Positions 31,341-40,372 of a DNA stretch of 64,000 bases are shown piece after piece. Positions within the stretch are counted from its first letter, which is position 1, and each line of letters starts with the position of its first letter. The notes under the pieces were generated by a model, which saw nothing but the letters and a program-made list of their open reading frames with translations, searched no databases and was not told the DNA's origin. The stretch is from Tetrapisispora phaffii CBS 4417 (lineage: Eukaryota; Ascomycota; Saccharomycetes; Saccharomycetales; Saccharomycetaceae): the NCBI RefSeq assembly GCF_000236905.1, contig NC_016522.1:682001-746000 (forward strand), written 5' to 3'. The position numbers and the translations under genes are program-made.

Positions 31341-33434
31341 ATGCCTCCTTTACCAGATACCAAAAAAAAGGAACAACTAGAAATCTTTAATTTGCAAGAA
31401 ATTGCTATTGTCACTTCTCCATGTATTATTATTCATGGTAAATGTTTGAGCAACAATGGTTCCAAAACCATCCAAGTACAACACCAATCGCTTCCTACTC
31501 TAACCTATCCTGTAGATGAGAATTTTTTTAAGATCACTTGTCATTTGCAACCAGGTGAAAATACGCTAACGATGGTTACGGACACAAATTTATTCAAAAT
31601 CATCAAATGTATCTACACTCCAATGTACCAAAATTTACCTGTTCATTTATGTCTGTTGATAGCGAGAGACTCTCCTTTGCTTTTCGATTCTCCAAAGTCA
31701 CAGATACAGAAGGAAGGTGGTAATAACCTAGATCTGGCTATTCGAAAACTGAGAATGGCAGGTAGGTTAATGCAAGCGTTCACTAATGAACAGATGTTAC
31801 GTGCAGGTTTTGGTCAAAGATGTTTTCAATTTGTAGAGGAATACGCATTGGATACTATCTTCCAATCAAGCCAAGAAATGAGAAACACTATCAAGATCCA
31901 TATCTTGAGATCTGATAAAACTACTAAAGAAATAAGAGACTATAACATTGCACAACAAAATAAAGATGCGAAGAATTCGGGTGGCTTGTTTGATATTGCA
32001 ATGAATTGTGTTAGAGGAAGTGAGTTTTTCAATCAACCAGGCTTAAAAAAACCAGTTCAAGCTGCTGTAATGTTCATGGATACTCATTGGGACGGTAAGA
32101 TGATTACAGGTCATGCTGCGTTAGGTGGTGGTACATCTGATATTAAATTGGCTATATTTGGTTCTCATGGTATGTATTCATGGCCAACATGTATGGAACA
32201 ATTATTACCTTATATGTTAGATACTACTAAAAGTTCTACTAAGGAAGTTGCAAATGATTGTAATGAATGTGGGTCTCATTGGGAATGTTGCGTAGTTACT
32301 ATGGGAGCGTTTATGCACGAGATTGGACATTTATTAGGATGTCCGCATGAAGAAAATGGTGTGATGTTAAGAGATTATGTCAGGTTGAATAGATCATTTT
32401 TGACAAGAGAATCATTCTGTCTCAGAACTAACTCAAACGGTGCAAAACCACCAATATATCCAAGAGAAGAATGTACTTGGCATAGATTAGATTTATTAAG
32501 ATTTTTGTATCATCCATCTTTCACTCTGCCCCAGGATTTCTATGATCCTTCATTTTTGCGACCTTCTAAGATAAATTCAGATGGTTTGACGCAACCGGCA
32601 TTATTTCCATTAGGGAATGGGTCTTGCATGATTAAATCTGAAGGTGGAATATATTGTATTGAAATAATATGTGGCGATTTAACAAGAGCTTATATTGAAT
32701 ATTTACCAAAATCCTTGGGTGGAACAGGAACTCAAAAGGAGGTGATTCTATCGTTACAAGATTTAAGATCTAGAATCCCGCCAAATCACCTTGAAAAACA
32801 TGCTAATGATTTTAAAATTGGTATTTTGTGCACAAATGGCCCTAATAAAACATTTGACAACTTCCCAAATCTGTTAAATATTTCTACTATTTCCATGGCT
32901 AAATACAACTACCCTGGTAATGTTAAAGGTATTAAATCGCCATTGTTAGGTAATTCAAATAGAGGTAGTGAATTTGACATCATACCGATCAATATTAAAA
33001 ATATCACAATGGTAAGAGTATATTATGGCAGTGCCCTTGATGGTCTACGATTTTACCAAAGAACAGATGATCCAAATAAACCACCATCTATCCCTCCAAG
33101 AACTTATGTTAGCGGTTTGAAGGATTCGATGAAGAATTTTTCAATCAATGATAAAAACACATATAATGTTTTAATTGGCAATGAGACAACGAATTTTAGT
33201 GACATTAACTTGGAAAATGGAGAGATCATCAAAGAGTTCAATGTCAGATGCGGCGCTTGGATTGATGGTATACAGATTGTAACAAGCCGTGGACGCAGCA
33301 GTCCTATGTTTGGGAACGCAAATGGTGGTAGTCTTGGACAGTTGAAGGCACCTCATGGTCAACAAATTTTGGGTATATATGGTAGAAAAAGTAATTGGAT
33401 GGATGCGATTGGTATAGTTTATGGTAACATATAA
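31341..33434 (+). CDS. Putative metzincin metalloprotease with jacalin-like domain (YIL108W homolog)
   Basis: A 697-residue protein (S. cerevisiae YIL108W has 696), cytoplasmic and of unknown physiological role. A metzincin zinc site HExxHxxGxxH is at residues 326-336 (HEIGHLLGCPH), followed shortly by VML, a candidate Met-turn. The N-terminal part resembles a beta-sandwich. The C-terminus (IKSPLLGNSNRGSEFDIIP, then LKAPHGQQILGIYG, then MDAIGIVYG) looks like a jacalin-type beta-prism lectin domain. No signal peptide is visible. Position between SEC24 and PFK26 matches YIL109C-YIL108W-YIL107C. The enzyme class is inferred from the motif; the substrate is unknown. Confidence 0.93.
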   Translation: MPPLPDTKKKEQLEIFNLQEIAIVTSPCIIIHGKCLSNNGSKTIQVQHQSLPTLTYPVDENFFKITCHLQPGENTLTMVTDTNLFKIIKCIYTPMYQNLPVHLCLLIARDSPLLFDSPKSQIQKEGGNNLDLAIRKLRMAGRLMQAFTNEQMLRAGFGQRCFQFVEEYALDTIFQSSQEMRNTIKIHILRSDKTTKEIRDYNIAQQNKDAKNSGGLFDIAMNCVRGSEFFNQPGLKKPVQAAVMFMDTHWDGKMITGHAALGGGTSDIKLAIFGSHGMYSWPTCMEQLLPYMLDTTKSSTKEVANDCNECGSHWECCVVTMGAFMHEIGHLLGCPHEENGVMLRDYVRLNRSFLTRESFCLRTNSNGAKPPIYPREECTWHRLDLLRFLYHPSFTLPQDFYDPSFLRPSKINSDGLTQPALFPLGNGSCMIKSEGGIYCIEIICGDLTRAYIEYLPKSLGGTGTQKEVILSLQDLRSRIPPNHLEKHANDFKIGILCTNGPNKTFDNFPNLLNISTISMAKYNYPGNVKGIKSPLLGNSNRGSEFDIIPINIKNITMVRVYYGSALDGLRFYQRTDDPNKPPSIPPRTYVSGLKDSMKNFSINDKNTYNVLIGNETTNFSDINLENGEIIKEFNVRCGAWIDGIQIVTSRGRSSPMFGNANGGSLGQLKAPHGQQILGIYGRKSNWMDAIGIVYGNI

Positions 33435-33619
33435 ATAAACGTCAGATCATTTGTTTACTCTACTTAAATGCAAGTTCTTACACTCTTAGGATTTTAACTA
33501 TTTTGGATTTCATTTATATTTTTCGCAAAGAAGTTACTTGTTAACTATGTGTTACGTAATATATACATGAATTTTAATAAATGAGTTTTTTTAGTCTATA
33601 AATTGTTAAAATATATATT

Positions 33620-35545
33620 TTATTTCAAATATTCAAAATCATCTTTTGTGAAGGGTTTTCTACTTAAAGGCATGGTGTGCAAATGCTTGTTCTTTTTAAT
33701 GATATATTTATTAACATTTGGGCTCATTGGAAGGTCCACTAAAGAATCAAAGCTTACACTTCTATGAATTAAACTCGAGCAATTATTTTCATTGCTTAAA
33801 GTTCTGGCTAATTTGGTTGGAATCTCAGAGTAATGTTTTTCTTTGTAGACCAATCCGACTTCTTTTACTTTAGTAGTATTTATTGAGTTTTGGGGCAATT
33901 GAACGAATGTATCCAATTTCTCAACATACTCATATAGCGACCAAGATATTCCATAAGGTTTTATATCCAGACAGTAAACACAATGTAGGGGTATATCAAT
34001 ATCAGCAATTATGTCTTTACTAATGTTTAAAAAGTAACCTAAAAGCACTCTTGCTGGGACAGGATGTGTCACAATTAAAACACTATCTTTTAATCTTTCA
34101 ATTTCATTGATTACTGTCCGTAGGCGGTTAATGACATCTAAATATGATTCCCCGCCGTTACCGGGATACTTGTATCTCAGTGTATCATTTTGTTTCTTTT
34201 CAAATTCTATTGGATAATACTCTTTAAAATCAGAATGTGATAAACTGTCAAAATCGCCAGCATTAATCTCATCTAACATTCTAATTTGTTTTATTTGATA
34301 TTTATTTTCATCAAAATATTGGACACTCTCAATAGCTCTCTTCCTCATACTAGACCAAATATGGAATTCATCATTTTCTTCTTCTTCTACTTCTTCTACT
34401 TCATTATTCGTATCAATGGTAATATTATTTTCTCCATATCTTTCAATCATTCTTAAATATTCTTTCTTTTGAGTTTCATCTGACTTTATTTTATAATTAT
34501 TTTGTTCAATAAGTTTTTGGTCATCAATAAAATTCTTTAACGCTTTTGAGTATTTTTTACCTCTTTTTGTTAGATAAGAATCACCACCCATTTTAACCTC
34601 TAAATTATATTTACTTTCTCCATTTCTTGTAATCCAAATTTTTCTTTCATTCAAATTAAAGTTCATTAAATAATATAAGGTTTCAGATGTTAAAAACCCA
34701 TTTAATTTATAAGTGATTATTTTTTCACCAACATCTATCATTTTAATATAAGATAAATTTTCACTGTCTTCAATTGACTCATAAACTTTTTTATAATTCT
34801 TTAATCTTTCTTCAAAATCAATTAATGAATCAACTGGATCTTTATATATATAATCTGGCCCAGATATTTTTAGTTTAATATTTTTTTTAGTCAGTTCTTC
34901 ATTCGAACAAATTGTCTCAAGAAATACAACATTAATTTTATTTGACCTATTTTTAATTTGTTGGAATAATAATCTTCTTCTTTCCTTTGTTGTATTAGTA
35001 GCATCAAAAATAGCAACAGCACCATCTTTTACCAATAAATAATTTAGTAATTCTTCCAAAGTATCTAATGCCCATTTGTCCCGTAACTGTAAATATTTTT
35101 CATTATTAGCATTAAAAAAATCAGAAGTTTGTTCTTCTAATTTATTTTCTTTTGAAAAAGTTCTTCTTGTATTACCAACATTGAATGCTTTACAGTTAAA
35201 CATCATAAAATTTAAATATCTTGATAATTTATTTGTAATAAATGATTTACCAGATGCAGGTAAACCACACATTACAATGATTAATTTTTTTTCAATGTCA
35301 TCATTTGTAAGTAAACCATATGGAGATTTTTTAGATTTTGTTAAACCTGGTATATCAAATGAGGAAGATCTGTAATTGACATTTTTATCTTTAACTTTAA
35401 GCTTCAGTTTATTTATTTTATTATTATCGACCTGATTTTGCGTTTGTGTATGCGTATGCGGTTGTGTTTGTGATTGAATTTGATTTATGTTAACGTCACT
35501 TGTGAAAGGCGTCTGTAAGGGGGTATTTTTTGGAGTAAAGTCCAT
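33620..35545 (-). CDS. PFK26: 6-phosphofructo-2-kinase Pfk26 (bisphosphatase site lost)
   Basis: A 641-residue enzyme (S. cerevisiae Pfk26, 827) that makes fructose-2,6-bisphosphate, the activator of phosphofructokinase and inhibitor of gluconeogenesis. The kinase domain carries the Walker A motif GLPASGKS at residues 94-101. The C-terminal histidine-phosphatase-like domain starts near residue 300, but the catalytic RHGE motif reads RNGE (307-310), with Asn308 in place of the phosphohistidine residue. Bisphosphatase activity is therefore probably absent. S. cerevisiae Pfk26 also lacks this histidine. Both termini are shorter than in S. cerevisiae, with about 85 low-complexity residues before the kinase. 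The order YIL108W-PFK26-(MOB1 lost)-SLM1 matches chromosome IX. Confidence 0.95.
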   Translation of the reverse strand: MDFTPKNTPLQTPFTSDVNINQIQSQTQPHTHTQTQNQVDNNKINKLKLKVKDKNVNYRSSSFDIPGLTKSKKSPYGLLTNDDIEKKLIIVMCGLPASGKSFITNKLSRYLNFMMFNCKAFNVGNTRRTFSKENKLEEQTSDFFNANNEKYLQLRDKWALDTLEELLNYLLVKDGAVAIFDATNTTKERRRLLFQQIKNRSNKINVVFLETICSNEELTKKNIKLKISGPDYIYKDPVDSLIDFEERLKNYKKVYESIEDSENLSYIKMIDVGEKIITYKLNGFLTSETLYYLMNFNLNERKIWITRNGESKYNLEVKMGGDSYLTKRGKKYSKALKNFIDDQKLIEQNNYKIKSDETQKKEYLRMIERYGENNITIDTNNEVEEVEEEENDEFHIWSSMRKRAIESVQYFDENKYQIKQIRMLDEINAGDFDSLSHSDFKEYYPIEFEKKQNDTLRYKYPGNGGESYLDVINRLRTVINEIERLKDSVLIVTHPVPARVLLGYFLNISKDIIADIDIPLHCVYCLDIKPYGISWSLYEYVEKLDTFVQLPQNSINTTKVKEVGLVYKEKHYSEIPTKLARTLSNENNCSSLIHRSVSFDSLVDLPMSPNVNKYIIKKNKHLHTMPLSRKPFTKDDFEYLK

Positions 35546-35681
35546 TGTATATTGTTTGACTTTATCTTATGTTTCAGAATTTGTTACCTTTGGTGTTTTT
35601 AATTAACAATTATGAGAATAGATAAATTCATTGTAAATTAATATAAATACGACTGAATTATTTTAAGCAAAAACTAACTTA

Positions 35682-35709
35682 ACAAACATATATATTTATA
35701 TATGTTTGT
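35682..35709. repeat. Perfect 13-bp inverted repeat
   Basis: ACAAACATATATA, a two-base loop, then its exact reverse complement, about 140-165 bp upstream of the PFK26 ATG. It could be a dimer binding site or a cruciform-prone repeat. Confidence 0.8.
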
Positions 35710-35768
35710 ATAATATCATTTACGGAATTCACTATATAAAATATATATAATTAATAGCAACAATATTT

Positions 35769-35776
35769 TAGCCGCC
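35769..35776. promoter_or_regulatory. URS1-like Ume6 core (TAGCCGCC) upstream of PFK26
   Basis: TAGCCGCC matches eight bases of the Ume6 URS1 consensus TAGCCGCCGA; the last two bases differ (TA). It lies about 225 bp from the PFK26 start. Confidence 0.45.
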
Positions 35777-36193
35777 TATATATGCATGCTAAAATAAAAC
35801 TATATAGTATAACTATAATAATAACTCAAACTGAATGAAGATCAATTATGTTAACCATTTATGACACAAAAATATAATACTAAAGCCGATCAATCAATCG
35901 ATCATTTCCAATATATGGTAACGTTATTAAAATGTATGACCCTATGACAATGAACTGGCTCTTACTTATCTCTGACAAATGTAATGCATCCATTGTTCAA
36001 CAGGCAATCATTATTTCTTCGTCTTTCAGAACTCAATATTTCAGACACAGTCATACTTTATGTTGTCAATTCCTTCTTGTAACCTTTGAAGATACACATC
36101 CTCTCCCACAAACGTACTGGTTTCGAAACCTTTCACTGTATGTCCCATATTCGTAATTACCTTCTTAATGGATTAAACAAATCTTTGCATTTA

Positions 36194-36400
36194 GTGGGGC
36201 GAGGGATGGAAAAGAGGAGGAAGAGAAAGTGGGATAGTTTCGATAAATCTCATTTTTTCATTTCGTGTCATTTAAATTTAAATTAATTTACTAATTTAAA
36301 CATTCTTGTTATAGTTTCTGCTTTTGTTTCTTTGCTAATTTTTGGCCCCCCACAAATTTCCTAATTGGTCCTTTCATCTCGTCCCCGCTTCTGTGCGGGG
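36194..36400. promoter_or_regulatory. GYGGGG (Mig1/Msn2-like) core cluster with GC hairpin
   Basis: GTGGGG at 36194-36199, CCCCAC at 36348-36353, and an inverted pair CCCCGC (36383-36388) and GCGGGG (36395-36400) around a six-base loop. GYGGGG is the Mig1 core and overlaps the C4 stress-element core. The region is 0.65-0.85 kb upstream of PFK26 and just past the 3' end of SLM1, so a role in mRNA 3' structure is also possible. Confidence 0.4.
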
Positions 36401-36568
36401 CTTCCCTTGTCTTTTCTAGAAATGAAAATTACGTAAAATTTATTTATATATAAGAAAAGCAAGAAAGAAGAGTCATTTAAGCTACTGTATATTGCTTTTA
36501 TGACGATAGTGAAATTGTCTTCTATTACGTTGCGAGTGTTTTTATAAATTAGTTTAGTTTTGCTTAGT

Positions 36569-38437
36569 TTATTTATTATTGATAGTCGACGTGTCATCCA
36601 TGTTCCTAATATAGATGTTCGATGGTATATTTGCTTTTAATTGCGAATCGTTATTAATATCTTGTATTGATGATGTTGTTGTTATGGTGTTTGTTTGATT
36701 ATCGAGTCTTGGAATGCTAGTATCCGGGTCAACATCATTGACTATATCATTGGTAATTGTTGGTTGGAGATCTTTATTTTGTAATGTCCTTGATCTTGTT
36801 GTATTATCTGTTGATGTTGATTTTAATACGTCAATGGTGTTTTCATTGGTGTTGAATTTTGACAGAGGTGATGATGAGGATGCTTCAGTAGTATTATCCA
36901 AGCAATATTGACATTTCTTCTTATAATCGTTGGACATACTGATTAGATTTTTAAGATGCCTGTAAAATGTGGTTAATGTGTTCAATGAATCTGTTTTTAA
37001 TACAATATTCGTTCTTCTGTTGATTAAACTGTTATTTGTGCATTGGATTGTAACTTTATAACCATGTCCGCTAGGTTTACTTTTCTTATTATTGTTAATG
37101 TCGTTACTCTCCACTGAGATGATTTCATTTAATGGAATTGAGCTCATTGGGATTAAATCTTTTTTCCTATCTGCTGTTTTAAATTCATGAAGATAACTGC
37201 CAGATAATACAAAACAACTTATAGAGTAATTTTTTAGATATTTCGAACGTTTATCAAAAAATGCAGAGAATATTTCATTATTAAGTGGATTGTTCATATT
37301 TTTGTAACTTATATCGTTAAATTTTCTCATTGGTGAATTTGGTATAATGAAGTTATTCAAATTTGAATTAATAAAGTTTTCCCATTCAAAACCAATGTCT
37401 TGTGATAAAATACTGGAATCCAGTGTTGTTATTAATTTATCAAACACTAACTGTGATTCTTGTCCACTTAATCTTGCATAAATGGTTATCGCATTTTGAA
37501 GCTCCATTACAATAACTTTCTCTAGTTCTAAACCTGAATTCTCTAAATTGTTGTAAGCTTCATGAAGAAAATTTTCTTCTGTCAATTGCTTTTTTATTTG
37601 CCTATCTAAAATGATTTTATTCAAATACGGATCATTCATTTTTTTAGTGTTACCAAATTTGCAATCGTCAATCGACTCTTCAAATTTATTTAACAAATTT
37701 GCTGTTATATGCAGTTGCTTATCACATGTATTTTTAAAATCAGATTCTAATGACTTGATTTCTTTTATCTTCACCGATAAATCTCCTCTTAGATCTTCTA
37801 GTCTCGGTATTAAATCAGAAGTCAGCTCTTTAGATGCCTTCAATGCGAATGCAGCCATTGAATTATGATATTTGGTCAAAATTGTAGGCAGATCTTGAAT
37901 TGAACCATTGCCAAATGGTATAAAAAAGTTTTGTAATACTTTATCATTTTGTTGAGCTGGTTGATATTGATTCTCTATAGTGAAAAATGGGAAATTGATT
38001 GCCTGTAGCAACCTTAAATTGTGCCTGACAATTTCATCTTGCACAGATGCAAACTCTGTTAAGTATCCAATCAATGATTTAATAATACTTCTCCATGCAT
38101 TGAATCTAGCCGCAAGAATATCGGTAGGTTGTGAATTTGTTGGAATTAAAATAACTAACGGGGATCTTGGGTCCTGTTGAACATTTGTTCCACTTGTTTT
38201 ATTTATGCTATTACTTTTAATTGCTTGATTCAATTTTGAGACTCTACGTATAGATGTGTTTGTTAGAGAATTTCTGCTTAAAACAATATTCGGTAAATCC
38301 AAACCTGATGGTATTACTTTTTGTATATTTTCATTATGGATATTGTTGTTATTTAGAGATAATGATGGCTGTTGTTGTTGTTGTTGCTGAGACAAATAAT
38401 CTGATATATTTGAAGAAAGCGTGTTTTGCAATGACAT
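36569..38437 (-). CDS. SLM1: TORC2 effector Slm1 (F-BAR/PH protein)
   Basis: A 622-residue homolog of S. cerevisiae Slm1 (686) and its ohnolog Slm2. These bind PI(4,5)P2 at eisosomes, deliver Ypk1 to TORC2 and are dephosphorylated by calcineurin. A Gln-rich N-terminus leads to an F-BAR-like helical region (roughly residues 110-330, with FNAWRSIIKSLIGYLTEFASVQDEI early in it) and a PH domain (about 375-500). The C-terminal tail has PSNIYIRN at 605-612, the counterpart of the calcineurin-docking PNIYIQ of Slm1 but with the Pro displaced. The start was set at the ATG at 38435-38437, the codon four triplets upstream being GTG. SLM1 is chosen over SLM2 by the NIYI motif and by neighbours PFK26 and SHQ1. 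Confidence 0.93.
   Translation of the reverse strand: MSLQNTLSSNISDYLSQQQQQQQPSLSLNNNNIHNENIQKVIPSGLDLPNIVLSRNSLTNTSIRRVSKLNQAIKSNSINKTSGTNVQQDPRSPLVILIPTNSQPTDILAARFNAWRSIIKSLIGYLTEFASVQDEIVRHNLRLLQAINFPFFTIENQYQPAQQNDKVLQNFFIPFGNGSIQDLPTILTKYHNSMAAFALKASKELTSDLIPRLEDLRGDLSVKIKEIKSLESDFKNTCDKQLHITANLLNKFEESIDDCKFGNTKKMNDPYLNKIILDRQIKKQLTEENFLHEAYNNLENSGLELEKVIVMELQNAITIYARLSGQESQLVFDKLITTLDSSILSQDIGFEWENFINSNLNNFIIPNSPMRKFNDISYKNMNNPLNNEIFSAFFDKRSKYLKNYSISCFVLSGSYLHEFKTADRKKDLIPMSSIPLNEIISVESNDINNNKKSKPSGHGYKVTIQCTNNSLINRRTNIVLKTDSLNTLTTFYRHLKNLISMSNDYKKKCQYCLDNTTEASSSSPLSKFNTNENTIDVLKSTSTDNTTRSRTLQNKDLQPTITNDIVNDVDPDTSIPRLDNQTNTITTTSSIQDINNDSQLKANIPSNIYIRNMDDTSTINNK
36605..36625 (-). other. 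Variant calcineurin-docking motif of Slm1
   Basis: Encodes PSNIYIR. The PxIxIT-type site of S. cerevisiae Slm1 is PNIYIQ; here the residue at the Pro position is Ser, with Pro one residue earlier. Confidence 0.6.
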
Positions 38438-39358
38438 TGTTGAACTCACCTTATTCTATCTGTTATAGTTTATATTAACACCCTATCGTTATTAAAGAAA
38501 AGAAAATAATAGATAAAACTAATGTTATAAATGAATATGGGCTAGTGAGTGTCGAAGTGTATATGCACACCCTTATATAGATTAGTTATACGAATAAGTA
38601 TATTGAATAAAGTTACAACATAAATTAAGCCTATATAGGATATATATAACACAAGAAATAAAAACGTTTATATTAATCATCTTCAAATTTGGATTCTTCT
38701 CAATCTTTATTTTTCATTTATTATCCATTTACGTTCCTTGAAAGGTAATTTCATTGATGCCAATTTTTCAAACGTTCCATAAATTTTGACAACAGAGTTC
38801 GTCAAAGAAATTAGGAACATATATCACAAAACAAAGAGAGGTTATATTAGAAAAATGAATAAGCTTAAATAAAAGTTGTGCTATACGTCTATACCCCATC
38901 GTTTCATTAGCTTTACTGTCCATGCAAATAGTTTCCTGCATACGACTGGCAATACATTTTGTTTAGGATAAAAGTGGTATTATCCAACCCTATGTTGTAT
39001 GTAGGGTTATTTGTTACTTTTAGTAGTGATTGTGTTAGGGCATGCCACTCTTTTCAGGCCGGAAACCCTAAATTTGCTGGTCTTTCCCGATTCACTCATA
39101 TGTCCGAAAAGGGAAATTCAGCATTCCCATCCCCCATCGCAGGTTTTTAACATATTTACATGCTCATATATATATATATATATATATTGGTGATATATAT
39201 TGATATCTCTTGAACTATCAATTTAACCATTAGCTTAACCCTCTTTAAATCACTAGTTAGATATATCATTGAAATCACTTAATTCTGCTATCGATTAAAT
39301 CGGAACCATCTTCTAGCTCTCACAGTGTGTGTAACTACATGACTATGCTTTATATGTC
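38438..39358. other. Divergent spacer, SLM1 to YNL046W-like gene
   Basis: A 921-bp spacer with a Tbf1-site cluster at 38986-39072 and an AT run at about 39167-39187. No other gene was seen. Confidence 0.65.
38986..39072. promoter_or_regulatory. Cluster of four Tbf1-type sites
   Basis: AACCCTA at 38986-38992, TAGGGTT at 39003-39009, TTAGGG at 39035-39040, and AAACCCTAAA at 39063-39072. All fall in 87 bp, about 290-370 bp before the YNL046W-like gene. Confidence 0.7.
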
Positions 39359-39903
39359 ATGGGTATAAAGAAATTCTTCTCGAAGAAATCGTTAAAAACT
39401 GATAATGTCCAAACAGAAAATAATAAACAATTAGAAAGATATGAATTGCAAAATTCTATGATCCAAACTCCTTTTAATTGCAAGATAATGGTATTTATAA
39501 CAAGAAGAAGAAGAAGAAAAATGTTTGGCAAAACCTCAATATTAAAGATAAATTATCAATTGAAAAGAAGAATAAGAATAAGGGTGCTGGCAATCAACTA
39601 ACAATGACTCATGTGTTGGAGCTCCCACTTCCTACAATTGTGTTGATTTGTTTCATTGCCGTTATCATTCTATATTTAACAACATTGTTGCGGATGATAG
39701 TTAAAGATATTTCCAATTTATTGATTAAATTAAACGAATATGGTCTAATAAAATCACTTGTCTATAAAGATGCTAAGAAGACAACAAAACTTGATAATGA
39801 TCTATTTGATATAAATAAACTTATGACAATAGCTTTCAATGCCATTCTCGGGACAGATAAAATTGGTTGGGTTGTATACTTACTCAGGTTCTTAGTTCAA
39901 TAA
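39359..39903 (+). CDS. YNL046W-like ER membrane protein, frame broken
   Basis: Two overlapping frames look like one gene. Frame A (ATG at 39359) reads MGIKKFFSKKSLKTDNVQ to ELQNSMIQTPFN and stays open to 39601. Frame B, open from 39478, continues with a Lys-rich stretch, then PLPTIVLICFIAVIILYLTT (a membrane helix) and a 70-residue tail, ending at 39901-39903. The two differ by one base. A single extra base between 39478 and about 39520 (for example in the AA at 39476-39477 or the A5 run near 39517) would give one protein of about 180 residues, close to S. cerevisiae YNL046W (172 residues, ER, unknown function). I found no intron signals. Position after SLM1 on the plus strand agrees with YNL047C(SLM2)-YNL046W. 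It is either a frameshift mutation, a sequencing indel or frameshifting. Confidence 0.6.
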
Positions 39904-40372
39904 TCAATGTCATTTTAAATATTCTATCTAATATACCTACAGTCCCAAGTCTCTCTAGTGTAACTTTACTCTAAAGCAGTTTCCTTTTCTAATAATACTA
40001 TGAACTGGTATAGTATGTACTTCGAAACTTGACGTGATTTTATTTATGTTCGATTCTTAGAAATTTTTAAAGCTATGCCTTAACTGAGAAAATGCCGTGC
40101 AAACCCGCATAAATGTTTCAAAATTTGAAAAATGAAAACAAGAAAAATTGAAAATATAAACAATTTTATAAGGCTTAATTGAGAGAACTCCAGTAATCAA
40201 CGTATTTAAAACTGAGTTTACAAAACTTTTATTAATGTTTGTTTCCCCTAATTATATATATATGAATATGACTCTACGATCATTGTAAATTTATTAATTT
40301 AGGGAAGGAAAATCGAGTAACAGCATATTTATTTATCATTAATTTACGATTCTCATACCACAAAATTACAGG
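39904..40372. other. Spacer before the BOP3-like gene
   Basis: A 469-bp AT-rich spacer. LAP2 and YIP3 would lie here in the YNL order, and no remnant of them was seen. Confidence 0.6.

Larger units (their letters stand above)
35546..36568. other. PFK26 upstream region
   Basis: A 1.0-kb spacer. It includes a 13-bp perfect inverted repeat (35682-35709), a URS1-like TAGCCGCC (35769-35776), a palindrome GGTTTCGAAACC (36119-36130), and scattered GYGGGG cores, two of them forming a hairpin (36383-36400). MOB1 would be expected here in S. cerevisiae order and is absent. Confidence 0.65.
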
